From an uncultured Bacteroidales bacterium (GTDB lineage Bacteria; Bacteroidota; Bacteroidia; Bacteroidales; WCHB1-69), in contig CAJOFD010000001.1 of the NCBI GenBank assembly GCA_905233585.1, positions 1 through 64,000 of the forward strand: DNA of 64,000 nucleotides. The letters run 5' to 3'. The notes under the pieces are model-generated. The model saw nothing but the letters and a program-made list of their open reading frames with translations, was not told where the DNA came from and made no database searches. How positions within the stretch are numbered: the stretch's first letter is position 1; each line of letters opens with the position of its first letter. Shown here piece after piece: positions 56,801 to 64,000 of the stretch. Position numbers and translations under genes: made by a program.

Positions 56801-59743
56801 GTACGTATTTATGGTAGAGTTGTTTTTGTCGAACATTTCAAAAACAATATAAGCATTGTTGAGGTATGTGCTTAATTGCAGATGTATCGTATCTCCCACG
56901 CAATAAGAGTATTTGTCTGTATTGATGGCGAGTGCGTTGTATTGTCTGTATGCTTTGTTTTTATCCGAGTTTAAGAAGAATATTCGTTCTATTATTACAT
57001 CTTCTCCAAATTTGTCTTTGGCTGAAAGGGTTATTTTGTAATATCCATTGTCCCATTTTTGTGGATTTTGTAGCGTAATATTTGCATTTTCATCGGTTAC
57101 CAATTTGCCTTTTTGTATTGTTTTCAAGGTTTTCCATTGCAAAGGATTATTGTTTTCATTGTAAGCATCACGAGGAAAAGTGTTGGCAAACAAAACTGAA
57201 TCTAACAAAATACTATTGTTGGGCAATTGTCTTTCGTAAAGAAAATGTTTTGGGGTTGCCAATTGTTCTATCTGATAATTGACTTGTACAATTTGAGGTT
57301 TTCCTGCTAAATTGCTTGCGGAAATGGAATAAGAAAAGCTCTTGTCGTTTTGAATATGAATTGTTTGCGGTATATCTGCAAATAAGTCTAAACTTTTTTT
57401 GCCGACATAAATTGTTTGTGTGGTACTATGTGTTTCTCCATTTATATCTGTTGCCGTAATAGTGATTAGATAGTTGCACAAAGGGGCAAATTTTAGTAAT
57501 TTTTGATTGGCTTCTGCAACAAAATTGAATGAAAAATTGCCGTTTTTGTCGGTTCTCAGGTCGCCGTTGGCGATTTCTTTTTCTGGTTGAGAAGGTCTAT
57601 AATACCAATATTTCCAATAAGGAAAACTTGTTTGTCTTACAACACGATATTTTATTGACGCATTGTCAATAGCATAGCCGGCGTAGGCTTTGACATTACC
57701 GTTTATTTGTATGGTTTCATTAAGTTTGAAAGAAGAATCTGGTTGATTAACTGTAATTTCAAACGAAGGTCGCTTGTATTCTTCAACACGTATGGAGTGA
57801 TTGTCAGATTGATTTTGGTCATAATAGATTTTCATAGTAAAATTGCCGCCCAATACTTCTTCAGGAATGATGAAACTGCCTGATATAGATCCAAATTCAT
57901 TGGTTGTGAGGGGTAATGAATCTATGTTTTGCCAATTGTGGTCAAACAATTTAACTACACAACGGTGATTGGGTATAACAGCATGATTGTTGCTGTCGGA
58001 ATATACCAAGATCGATTTGAAAAAAACTTGTTGTCCAGGGCGATAAATGGCTCTATCTGTAAAGGTATAGACATTTTTTTTCGGTGAAATGTGTACGGAA
58101 GATGATGTGTAATTTAATGAGAATGAAGTTGTTGCATAACTTTTATTATAGTATGCATTTGCTCTGAGATACATATAATTATTGCTTGTTTTTTTGAGTG
58201 AACACAAGCCATTTTTATCTGTAAAAAGCGTGGCTATTTTTTCTGTATTTTTAGTGTTGTTTTTTTCAAATTCCACTTTTGCCTGTTCTATAGGTTGTCC
58301 TGTCAGTTCGTCATATACGAAAAAAATGAGTTCATTGTTTTTATTCTGAAATCTTGAAATTCCGATTTGTGAAACTTCAAAATATTGAGGAAGAAGTATT
58401 TGTGGGTGTTCTTTTAAGTTGCTGTTAGATAGTAGAATCGCAAAGTTTCCAATAGGTAAGGCAGGCAATAGGCAATCAAAGTTTACGGTTCTGTAATCTT
58501 TATTGTGAGGCACAACAATAGTCCATTCATTTAGAAATTTTTGGTTGGTCAGTTTGTTTATGGCTGCTTGTTTTTTTGAAGAATTGTATAGTTCTTCTTG
58601 CAGTTTTAAAAATTCTTGTTTGTCTATGGCAATAATAGCGGCATATACGGTATCTATATTAAGGGTAGTGAGTTTGTATAATGATTTTTGTTGAGGGATA
58701 GTTTTTGTACGGCTATAAATTTCCAACTGAGGTTGCTTGATTTTTTCTTGTTGGGACAATGAATTATAGGCAAATAAACTATTGGGTGCAAAATCGACCG
58801 CTTTTTGATACCAATCCAAGGCTTTCTGATTATCATTTTGATATTGAGGGCTTATATATTTGTCGTATTCATTTGCCCGTAGTTGGTAAAAATAACCTAT
58901 TTGATAGCAAATTTGTTCGTAACCATTTTGTTGATAATATTTTTTTTCTAAATCCGATAAGGCTTGTATATATAATTCATTTTTATCTGATAGCGTGGAT
59001 TGTTTTTGCAGAAAATTGAGACGTTCAATGTTTATATGTAATAGCATCTTTATATCGTTTTGTTGTTGGTATAACTGCGATAATTTTTGAAATAGTTTTA
59101 AGGCTAAATAATGAGGATTCAATGAGTCTGTGGTTTGAATGTTGAGGAGTCTAAAGTTTTCAATATTGGTAAAATATGCTTTATTGTTACATTCAAAAGG
59201 TTGAATCGGGATAGGTATTTCAGATAAAGTTAAAGTATAGAAATTCAAAGCCTGAAAAGCCAAAACTTCCAACAGCGTTTGATTATATTGTTCTGAAAAT
59301 TTGTTCATATTGGAAAACAATTCTTTGTAATCATCAACATTTTGTTCATAAAGCAACTGCTCATTTTGCAAGGATGCAACAAAATGTGTAAGTATTTGCT
59401 CAACAATTGTTTGTAAATCCCATTGAGAAATAGGTTGTAGCAATTTGCTTTTGTCGGCGATGGGAGTTCTTTGTTCAATTTGATACTTATGTGTATTGTA
59501 ATAGGCATATAAATGTGTAGCCATATAGTTGTGCCATAGCATTTGTTCAACACCTTGGGTTTGGTTTATTTTGTCTTGTATTTGATTGAAAATAGTATCA
59601 ATATTTTCGTCTAAATAAGTTAATTTTTCTAACGTGTCATGGGTAGAGATGATGTTGCTTTGGACGGATTGTGCTTGCATGTAAGTGCAACTGCAAAGGA
59701 ACAGACTTGCAACAAAAAGAATTTTTTTTATCATAACATTCAA
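53828..59743 (-). CDS. Bacterial alpha-2-macroglobulin family protein
   Basis: A 1971-residue secreted protein. The signal peptide includes Leu-Phe-Leu-Cys-Ser-Cys near 20, so it may be a lipoprotein. MG-type beta domains with Tyr-Arg-Pro-Gly-Gln-Gln-Val near 567 lead to the alpha/alpha toroid holding the thioester motif Cys-Asn-Glu-Gln (Cys about 1427) and Gly-Gly-Trp-Ser-Trp-Phe near 1530, then C-terminal receptor-like domains. Such proteins trap proteases by covalent bonding in the periplasm. No PbpC gene is adjacent, unlike many proteobacterial copies. It is followed downstream by the converging export operon. Confidence 0.92.
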   Translation of the reverse strand: MNVMIKKILFVASLFLCSCTYMQAQSVQSNIISTHDTLEKLTYLDENIDTIFNQIQDKINQTQGVEQMLWHNYMATHLYAYYNTHKYQIEQRTPIADKSKLLQPISQWDLQTIVEQILTHFVASLQNEQLLYEQNVDDYKELFSNMNKFSEQYNQTLLEVLAFQALNFYTLTLSEIPIPIQPFECNNKAYFTNIENFRLLNIQTTDSLNPHYLALKLFQKLSQLYQQQNDIKMLLHINIERLNFLQKQSTLSDKNELYIQALSDLEKKYYQQNGYEQICYQIGYFYQLRANEYDKYISPQYQNDNQKALDWYQKAVDFAPNSLFAYNSLSQQEKIKQPQLEIYSRTKTIPQQKSLYKLTTLNIDTVYAAIIAIDKQEFLKLQEELYNSSKKQAAINKLTNQKFLNEWTIVVPHNKDYRTVNFDCLLPALPIGNFAILLSNSNLKEHPQILLPQYFEVSQIGISRFQNKNNELIFFVYDELTGQPIEQAKVEFEKNNTKNTEKIATLFTDKNGLCSLKKTSNNYMYLRANAYYNKSYATTSFSLNYTSSSVHISPKKNVYTFTDRAIYRPGQQVFFKSILVYSDSNNHAVIPNHRCVVKLFDHNWQNIDSLPLTTNEFGSISGSFIIPEEVLGGNFTMKIYYDQNQSDNHSIRVEEYKRPSFEITVNQPDSSFKLNETIQINGNVKAYAGYAIDNASIKYRVVRQTSFPYWKYWYYRPSQPEKEIANGDLRTDKNGNFSFNFVAEANQKLLKFAPLCNYLITITATDINGETHSTTQTIYVGKKSLDLFADIPQTIHIQNDKSFSYSISASNLAGKPQIVQVNYQIEQLATPKHFLYERQLPNNSILLDSVLFANTFPRDAYNENNNPLQWKTLKTIQKGKLVTDENANITLQNPQKWDNGYYKITLSAKDKFGEDVIIERIFFLNSDKNKAYRQYNALAINTDKYSYCVGDTIHLQLSTYLNNAYIVFEMFDKNNSTINTYKLNQETKDFSIIVGKEHLDEILFRAVLVQNEHYYVATQTVHIYKETPKTLSAEFVHFRDYLLPGQNEQWQIKIKSNKDEKINTELLCTMYDASLDAFVSNNWNIYLPQMFTPLYRLTSFYTPSIQYDQENCYFPYTSKPNIPLAHYSWRKILNIYRYYYGDSRLYATGATYRKNTKIYNSLYDNVLEYRSVERTVVANEDILEEETAENETSEQIRSNFAETAFFLPHLTNSADGEIVFSATLPESLTKWKMMGLIHDKEMTNTKFEKFLYTQKPLMVIPNYPRFFREGDTITFAVKIVNLSKEIQKGTLNITFFDAQTNNPLSIIKGDSAITFTIKGNESQLANFILIIPKHIAAITYKVAAKSGQYTDIEQRMIPVLSNRMMITESLPFYINGQGKKHIVFDRLQKAFALPQSSIEHYKYTVEFTANPIWYVVQALPYLMSYPYDCNEQTFSKFYANSIAKHIVDNHGEIQDVFQKWQQEQSDAFLSQLEKNKELKSIALQETPWLLNAQSESADKKQIASLFDSKKIHQELENAKQKLQKAQNSDGGWSWFKGGIYSSLYITTHIVSGFGHLATMNINDHSLEKTTIKKAVAYLDNQMQDRYNYLKKHDMLKIAGLYYSDIQYLYARTFFLKKIPIHTTHKEMYNYFVQQIKTHWNQYNWYGQTLAALTLYRQGEVGLAKQILKDIKSKAQYSDEMGMWWKKEGYGYFWYEAPIERQSLMIEAFETILHDTESVAKMQLWLLKQKQTQHWATTKANTEACYALLMRNSASVIDTNAKTTLTIGNQAFFIDTLKDAQAGSKYVKLKWDSKDISSDLANITIEKETQGSSWGAAYWQYEEDLDKITNANTPLYLEKKLYKVVLSNNGERLQEITDQSPIKVGDKICVRVILKADRDMEYLHLKDMRASAFEPTNVLSSYKYQDGLIYYESTKDAATHFFIEQLQKGTYVFEYRLIATQKGSFSNGVANIECMYAPEFSAHSNGIRIKVE

Positions 59744-59761
59744 AATATAAAGTGATTGTTT

Positions 59762-60349
59762 CTATTTTTTACTAATGTCTTTTTCATCAATAATATTGTT
59801 TAATAGAGCGTATGCTGTCAGTGCTCCCATGGTTTTCATATTTGTTTTTGTCATAATATGTTTGCGATGGGAGATAATAGTATGGGTGGAAAGATTGAGT
59901 TTTTTTGCAATTTCTTTACTTTGCAGACCTTGGGCCAACAATATCAATACTTCTTTTTCTCTTGGGGACAATTCTGATTTGTGGCTATTGTTCAAATATT
60001 TAGCAATGATTGATTGCATTTTTTTATCTATAAGCAATTTGCTGTCTTGTATATTGATGATAAGATGAAATAAAGGCAATATGTCAGGTTGTAAGTAACT
60101 ATATATCAATCCAACGAAAATTAAATTAGGATATTGAAAAATAAAATTTTGAATATTTTCGATATTTCTAATGTCAAATACAAGGGGATTGATAATAATT
60201 AATTCTATTTTATGTTTTTCTATGGCAATGGGCACATCATCTAATGTTTCTACATGAATAATATTGAATTGATTGTCATCGATTAATGTATTCAAACCTT
60301 GTCTTATTATTGTAGAAGGCTCAGCTATGAGCAAATTATAACGTTTCAT
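59762..60349 (-). CDS. LuxR-type regulator with degenerate receiver domain
   Basis: A 195-residue regulator. The C-terminal NarL/LuxR helix-turn-helix is clear: Leu-Ser-Pro-Arg-Glu-Lys-Glu-Val-Leu near 131, Lys-Glu-Ile-Ala-Lys-Lys-Leu-Asn-Leu-Ser-Thr-His-Thr near 148. The N-terminal half has receiver-like spacing, but the acidic pair is Ala-Glu-Pro and the phospho-acceptor position reads Ile-Ile-Asn-Pro, so classical phosphorylation is unlikely. It overlaps the hemerythrin gene upstream by 14 bases; an ATG at 60364 is also possible. The two probably form one sensing unit. Confidence 0.85.
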   Translation of the reverse strand: MKRYNLLIAEPSTIIRQGLNTLIDDNQFNIIHVETLDDVPIAIEKHKIELIIINPLVFDIRNIENIQNFIFQYPNLIFVGLIYSYLQPDILPLFHLIINIQDSKLLIDKKMQSIIAKYLNNSHKSELSPREKEVLILLAQGLQSKEIAKKLNLSTHTIISHRKHIMTKTNMKTMGALTAYALLNNIIDEKDISKK

Positions 60350-61034
60350 GTTTTTGGTTTTCAATAAATTCTACAAAAGGAATAAGGATTTTGTTTTCTA
60401 TCAAAGCATGCCGATTGATGTCTTTTTGCAAAATGGCAATGTCTTCTAATATGGAAATTCTATCTTCGCTAGGTATTTCTTTGGGAAGATATTTAATTAC
60501 AATATGAATTATATCAGACAATTTGTCTTCGATATTGCTATGGTTTTTTTCAAATTGATGAATATTATAAGTAGAAGTATTGCCATTGCAAAGACCTTTG
60601 ATATAAGGAAAAACAATTTGTTCTTCGTACTCAAAATGGTTGGCAACTTCATTTTGATATTCTTCAAAAAAATGCCTTAATACATTTTGTTGCGACATCC
60701 CCATGTTTTGAGTTATTTTGTTCCAATGTTCTCCAATATGAGGTAATCTTTGTAAAAGATAATATTTATGAGAAGAGGTTAAAAAAGACAATAAGTTGTC
60801 CATTTTTATTGTTCTGATTTCTGATTCTTGAGGAAAATATTCAGGAAATGAATAAACATTAAAAATCAATAAAACAAAGTAACAATCATTATTGTACATA
60901 TCGCAAGTTTGTTTTATTGTTTTGTCCCCAAAGCCAAAGTCCATATCCAATCGAGGTATGAGTGGAGCCAATGCTAAATTGGAATTAATAATATCGGCCA
61001 TTTTCATCTGGGGAAAAAATTGTCGTTCTGTCAT
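60336..61034 (-). CDS. Hemerythrin-domain protein (RIC/YtfE-like)
   Basis: A 232-residue cytoplasmic protein. The hemerythrin HHE fold spans about 75-228, with histidines in Leu-Arg-His-Phe-Phe-Glu-Glu, Ala-Asn-His-Phe-Glu-Tyr-Glu-Glu-Gln, Glu-Lys-Asn-His-Ser-Asn and Asn-Arg-His-Ala-Leu-Ile-Glu-Asn-Lys, a diiron ligand set. The N terminus lacks the full Cys-containing domain of ScdA/YtfE. Members sense or repair nitric oxide and oxygen damage to iron-sulfur clusters. Overlap with the LuxR gene suggests a direct partnership. Confidence 0.85.
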   Translation of the reverse strand: MTERQFFPQMKMADIINSNLALAPLIPRLDMDFGFGDKTIKQTCDMYNNDCYFVLLIFNVYSFPEYFPQESEIRTIKMDNLLSFLTSSHKYYLLQRLPHIGEHWNKITQNMGMSQQNVLRHFFEEYQNEVANHFEYEEQIVFPYIKGLCNGNTSTYNIHQFEKNHSNIEDKLSDIIHIVIKYLPKEIPSEDRISILEDIAILQKDINRHALIENKILIPFVEFIENQKHETL

Positions 61035-61131
61035 TGTGTTAGTTATATTAAATATTTAGAATGAATAAAAATTATCTGATTATAATAACGGAAAATATGA
61101 TGTTTAATTTTGTGAAAATGACAAAATATTT

Positions 61132-61162
61132 TTTGTAGATATTTCATTTTTTTATATCTTTG
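61132..61162 (+). promoter_or_regulatory. Promoter of the AMP nucleosidase operon
   Basis: TTTG (61132-61135), 19 bases, TATCTTTG (61155-61162), 11 bases before the ATG. The best consensus promoter in the window, implying a very short leader. Confidence 0.7.
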
Positions 61163-61173
61163 CAGAAAAGAAT

Positions 61174-61953
61174 ATGTTAAAAACTAAAGACGATATTGTT
61201 AAGGATTGGCTTCCTCGTTATACAGGCTTGCCATTAGAAAAATTCGGAGAATATATTCTGCTGACCAATTTTAGGTATTATGTAGACTTGTTCGCAGGGT
61301 GGTTTCAAGTTGATATGGTAGGAGAGGACAAAGGTATGTTGAATGCAACTGCACACAATATTACTATTATTAATTTTTCTATGGGGAGTCCAATGGCTGC
61401 AACGATTATGGATTTATTGACAGCCATTCATCCAAAGGCAGTTTTGTTTTTGGGAAAATGTGGAGGTGTGAAACCTTATAATAATTTAGGCGATTTTATT
61501 TTGCCCATAGCAGCCATTAGAGGTGAAGGTACCTCTAATGATTATTTTCCACCAGAAGTGCCTGCTTTGCCTGCATTCAATTTGCAAAAAACAACCTCTA
61601 CTTGTATTATGGATAGAGGTTTTGATTATTGGACAGGTACCGTGTATTCTACCAATCGCCGTGTTTGGGAACATGATGACGAATTTAAAGCCTATTTGAA
61701 AAAAATACGGGTTATGGGTGTGGATATGGAAACGGCAACATTGTTTAGTGTTGGTTTTTATAATAAAATTCCTACAGGAGCTCTGCTTCTAGTTAGCGAT
61801 AGACCTATGTTGGAAGATGGAGTAAAAACAATAAAAAGCGATATTCTTGTAACAGAAAAGTTTGTGAACAATCATTTGCAAATAGGTATAAACGCACTTG
61901 AAAAATTGATGGAAGATGATATTCTTTTAAAACATCTTAGATTCGAAATGTAA
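61174..61953 (+). CDS. amn: AMP nucleosidase, Bacteroidota-type
   Basis: A 259-residue nucleoside-phosphorylase-fold enzyme that splits AMP into adenine and ribose 5-phosphate. Seen: Phe-Arg-Tyr-Tyr-Val near 44, Asn-Phe-Ser-Met-Gly-Ser-Pro near 66, Leu-Gly-Lys-Cys-Gly-Gly near 91, Gly-Val-Asp-Met-Glu-Thr-Ala near 182 and Val-Ser-Asp-Arg-Pro-Met near 206. It is the short form, lacking the N-terminal regulatory domain of E. coli Amn. It starts an operon with the deoxynucleoside kinase (19 bases) and kdsB. Confidence 0.92.
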   Translation: MLKTKDDIVKDWLPRYTGLPLEKFGEYILLTNFRYYVDLFAGWFQVDMVGEDKGMLNATAHNITIINFSMGSPMAATIMDLLTAIHPKAVLFLGKCGGVKPYNNLGDFILPIAAIRGEGTSNDYFPPEVPALPAFNLQKTTSTCIMDRGFDYWTGTVYSTNRRVWEHDDEFKAYLKKIRVMGVDMETATLFSVGFYNKIPTGALLLVSDRPMLEDGVKTIKSDILVTEKFVNNHLQIGINALEKLMEDDILLKHLRFEM

Positions 61954-61972
61954 ATAACAAAATATAAGAAAT

Positions 61973-62623
61973 ATGCATGTTGCAGTAGCAGGAAATATTG
62001 GGTCAGGCAAAACCACATTGACTAAAATGTTGGCCAAACAATTGGGCTGGATACCCGACTATGATAATAATGATAACAATCCATATCTAATTAGTTTTTA
62101 TGAAGATATGCAACGCTGGTCTTTCAATTTGCAGATATTTTTTCTGAACAATCGATTTCGGCAGGTGGTGAATATTAAAGAATCGAAAAAAACGGTTATT
62201 CAAGATAGGACTATCTTTGAAGATGCTTATATTTTTGCACCCAATTTGCACGATATGGGATTGATGGCCACTCGTGATTTTCAAAATTATATCTCTTTGT
62301 TTGAGTTGATGAATAAATTTATAAAACCACCAGATTTGCTTATATATCTTAAAGCATCTGTACCTACCTTGGTGGAACAAATTCAAAAAAGAGGTCGAAA
62401 ATATGAAAGTACAATACGCATTGATTATCTACAAAATTTGAATGACAGATATAATAAATGGGCAGAATCGTATCAAGATGGAAAAATATTAACGATTGAT
62501 ACCGATAAAATCCGTTTTGCCGACAATCCAGACGATTTTGGATATATTATAGATAAAATGAATGCAGAAGTTTTTGGTCTGTTCACCGAAACTATTAAAC
62601 GTAAATCAACAAAGAAAAAATAA
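61973..62623 (+). CDS. Deoxynucleoside kinase
   Basis: A 216-residue P-loop kinase of the dGK/dCK-like family that phosphorylates deoxynucleosides for salvage. P-loop Gly-Asn-Ile-Gly-Ser-Gly-Lys-Thr is at 7-14, Gln-Asp-Arg-Thr-Ile-Phe-Glu-Asp near 76-83 is the Asp-Arg-Ser/Thr motif, Leu-Ile-Tyr-Leu-Lys-Ala near 123 and Arg-Gly-Arg-Lys-Tyr-Glu near 139 form the lid. Second gene of the amn operon; four bases separate it from kdsB. Substrate range cannot be read. Confidence 0.93.
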   Translation: MHVAVAGNIGSGKTTLTKMLAKQLGWIPDYDNNDNNPYLISFYEDMQRWSFNLQIFFLNNRFRQVVNIKESKKTVIQDRTIFEDAYIFAPNLHDMGLMATRDFQNYISLFELMNKFIKPPDLLIYLKASVPTLVEQIQKRGRKYESTIRIDYLQNLNDRYNKWAESYQDGKILTIDTDKIRFADNPDDFGYIIDKMNAEVFGLFTETIKRKSTKKK

Positions 62624-62627
62624 TTTA

Positions 62628-63374
62628 ATGAATTTCATTGCTATTATACCGGCCCGTTATGCGTCTACACGTTTTCCCGGCAAACCGCTTGCTTTGATAG
62701 AGGGTAAAACGATGATTGCTCGTGTGTATGAACAAGTATGCAAGGCTCAGTGTTTTCATCAAGTATGGATCGCTACAGATGATGAACGTATTGAAAACGA
62801 GGCAAAAAGAATAGGAGCAAATGTGCAAATGACAAGTTTTGAACATCGTTCAGGAACAGAAAGATGTGCAGAGGTGGCATGTAAAATACAATGTTCCGAA
62901 AATGATGTTGTTATAAATATTCAAGGTGATGAACCTTTTATCAATCCTCAACAAATAATAGAATTAACTGCTTGTTTTGACAATCCTGATGTTGATATTG
63001 CAACGCTATTAAAGAAAATTACCGATGAAAAAATATTACACAATCCTAATGTAGTAAAGGTGGTAAAAGATATGCATGGAAAAGCATTGTATTTTAGTAG
63101 AAGTCCTATTCCTTTTGTGCGAAATGCCAAACCGCACATGTTGGATTTTTATCAGCATATTGGGATTTATGCTTATAAAGTTCCTGTTTTACAAAAAATT
63201 GTAAAACTACCGGCAACTCCATTGGAACTATCGGAACAATTGGAACAACTGCGTTGGTTGGAACATGGATTTAAAATACATACCAATGTTACAGATATAG
63301 AATCTGCTGTGGGTATTGATACTCCTGAAGATTTGGATTTAGTTGTTAGTTTATTGAAAAATAATAAATTATAA
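62628..63374 (+). CDS. kdsB: 3-deoxy-manno-octulosonate cytidylyltransferase
   Basis: A 248-residue enzyme that activates KDO with CTP for lipopolysaccharide synthesis. The start at 62628 gives the expected Ile-Ile-Pro-Ala-Arg-Tyr-Ala-Ser-Thr-Arg-Phe-Pro-Gly-Lys-Pro-Leu near residues 5-20; the longer frame from 62562 runs back into the kinase gene and is rejected. Other marks are Ala-Thr-Asp-Asp-Glu-Arg-Ile near 48, Asn-Ile-Gln-Gly-Asp-Glu-Pro-Phe near 97 and Gly-Ile-Asp-Thr-Pro-Glu-Asp near 229. It implies an LPS-type outer membrane. Confidence 0.96.
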   Translation: MNFIAIIPARYASTRFPGKPLALIEGKTMIARVYEQVCKAQCFHQVWIATDDERIENEAKRIGANVQMTSFEHRSGTERCAEVACKIQCSENDVVINIQGDEPFINPQQIIELTACFDNPDVDIATLLKKITDEKILHNPNVVKVVKDMHGKALYFSRSPIPFVRNAKPHMLDFYQHIGIYAYKVPVLQKIVKLPATPLELSEQLEQLRWLEHGFKIHTNVTDIESAVGIDTPEDLDLVVSLLKNNKL

Positions 63375-63378
63375 ATAA

Positions 63379-64000
63379 ATGGAGCAATATATAAAGCAGT
63401 ATCTGCAAGCATATCAAGTTTTGGCTTTGGGCAAAATAGGACAATTTACTCTACAGTACAAAAGTTCTGAAATTCATCCTATTTTGCATACATTTACAGT
63501 GCCGGGTGTGTATGTTGCCTTTGTGGCTAATGCACAAATAAAAACAACAGAAGATTTTGTGGATTTTGTAGCAAAACATAAACAATGTTCTGTTCAAGAT
63601 GCAAATACCGAAATAGACAAATATGTACAAACAATCTTAGATAAATTTCACAAAGGCGAATCTTGTGCAATAGGCGCAATGGGTACTTTTATTCAAAATA
63701 GAATCGGACAGTTGGATTTTGAGGCGTCTTTGGATTGCGATTTATCATCAGAAAGTTTTGGTTTGGAGAGTTTTGAATGGAAAAATACTTTGATAAACAA
63801 ACAAACAGAAGATACTACTCCCATTTCACAAAAACAAGCGGAATATCTCCAACAAGACACTCTACCAACGACATCTGTTACAAGTTCAGAAAAAATAAAA
63901 GAAGATGATGAATGTGTTGAAAATGAAGAAAATAATGATAATTTTAATACAACTTCAGAAATAGAGAACAAAAGTGTTAAGAAAAAACGGGGTTGTGGAT
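63379..64000 (+). CDS. HU-CCDC81/SPOR-type protein (partial, 5' part)
   Basis: The frame opens at 63379 and runs off the window, so about 207 residues are visible. The first ~140 residues resemble the two HU-like halves of the prokaryotic CCDC81 family found in Bacteroidota: Gly-Gln-Phe-Thr-Leu near 21, Ala-Asn-Ala-Gln-Ile-Lys near 50, and Gly-Ala-Met-Gly-Thr-Phe near 98. A long acidic, Glu/Asn/Asp/Thr-rich linker follows and leads into Lys-Lys-Lys-Arg, perhaps the edge of a membrane segment before a SPOR domain outside the window. It follows kdsB by four bases. Confidence 0.75.
   Translation, partial: MEQYIKQYLQAYQVLALGKIGQFTLQYKSSEIHPILHTFTVPGVYVAFVANAQIKTTEDFVDFVAKHKQCSVQDANTEIDKYVQTILDKFHKGESCAIGAMGTFIQNRIGQLDFEASLDCDLSSESFGLESFEWKNTLINKQTEDTTPISQKQAEYLQQDTLPTTSVTSSEKIKEDDECVENEENNDNFNTTSEIENKSVKKKRGCG

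Noticed and set aside
62562..62627. Longer N terminus for kdsB
   Set aside because: It overlaps the kinase gene, and the conserved N-terminal substrate motif begins right after the ATG at 62628.
1..64000. CRISPR array, tRNA or rRNA genes
   Set aside because: No regularly spaced short repeats were seen, and no gap contained the T-loop and acceptor pattern of a tRNA or conserved rRNA sequence. A profile search would be the decisive test.

Overview
The window reads as chromosomal DNA of a low-GC, strictly Bacteroidota-like bacterium, most probably in the order Bacteroidales. The evidence is a type IX secretion (T9SS) regulator PorX, the gliding-type lipoprotein GldB, a giant cargo protein with a T9SS C-terminal sorting domain, a CHU_C (type B sorting) domain, a C39-peptidase exporter with a Bacteroidota-style double-glycine precursor, a HU-CCDC81-type protein, and many promoters with the Bacteroidota -7 element TAnnTTTG, often followed almost at once by the start codon. 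No rRNA or tRNA gene and no CRISPR array was seen.

Layout. 1-2.3 kb: a minus-strand set of small envelope proteins of LPP20-like appearance, a small XRE regulator, a long rod-like inverted repeat that may be an ncRNA, and a remnant of a REP-associated tyrosine transposase. 2.3-15.7 kb: housekeeping and envelope genes (yraN; a PP-loop protein resembling MurL, rfbD and a RecD-like helicase; porX; yqeY; an ornithine carbamoyltransferase/carbamate kinase pair; rsmA; an ECF sigma factor with a membrane anti-sigma-like partner ending in CHU_C; a beta-CASP nuclease; manA). 15.9-21.6 kb: two tandem SUMF1-type lipoproteins, gldB, cdaA (c-di-AMP synthesis) and ahcY. 21.7-26.5 kb: a radical SAM gene, a beta-propeller-like secreted protein, rpe, a serine hydrolase and fba. 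26.5-28.5 kb: a gene-poor stretch rich in perfect palindromes, with two small envelope proteins. 28.5-32.1 kb: an etfB-etfA-acyl-CoA dehydrogenase operon. 32.3-35.9 kb: a SUMF1-like protein, an rRNA methyltransferase-like gene, and a zinc macrodomain/class M sirtuin pair (reversible ADP-ribosylation). 36.2-44.6 kb: one 2808-residue T9SS cargo protein with a 2.4 kb internal tandem repeat. 45.7-47.6 kb: a visibly GC-rich imported segment (double SnoaL protein plus AraC regulator). 47.7-53.7 kb: a peptide export locus with a decayed duplicate in front of it. 53.8-59.7 kb: an alpha-2-macroglobulin. 59.8-61.0 kb: a hemerythrin/LuxR pair. 61.2-64 kb: AMP nucleosidase, a deoxynucleoside kinase, kdsB and the start of a HU/SPOR-type protein.

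The most notable system is at 48.5-53.7 kb. A small precursor with a double-glycine leader and an Asn/Gly-rich tail is followed, across a strong hairpin, by a DUF3267-like membrane zincin, a membrane-anchored retropepsin-like aspartic protease, a C39 peptidase-ABC exporter and a HlyD adaptor. Just upstream lie a broken second precursor, the last ~30 codons of a second copy of the aspartic protease and the first codons of a second exporter, so the locus was duplicated and one copy has collapsed by internal deletion. Between the two lies a ~200-base structured element with what looks like its own minus-strand promoter and terminator.
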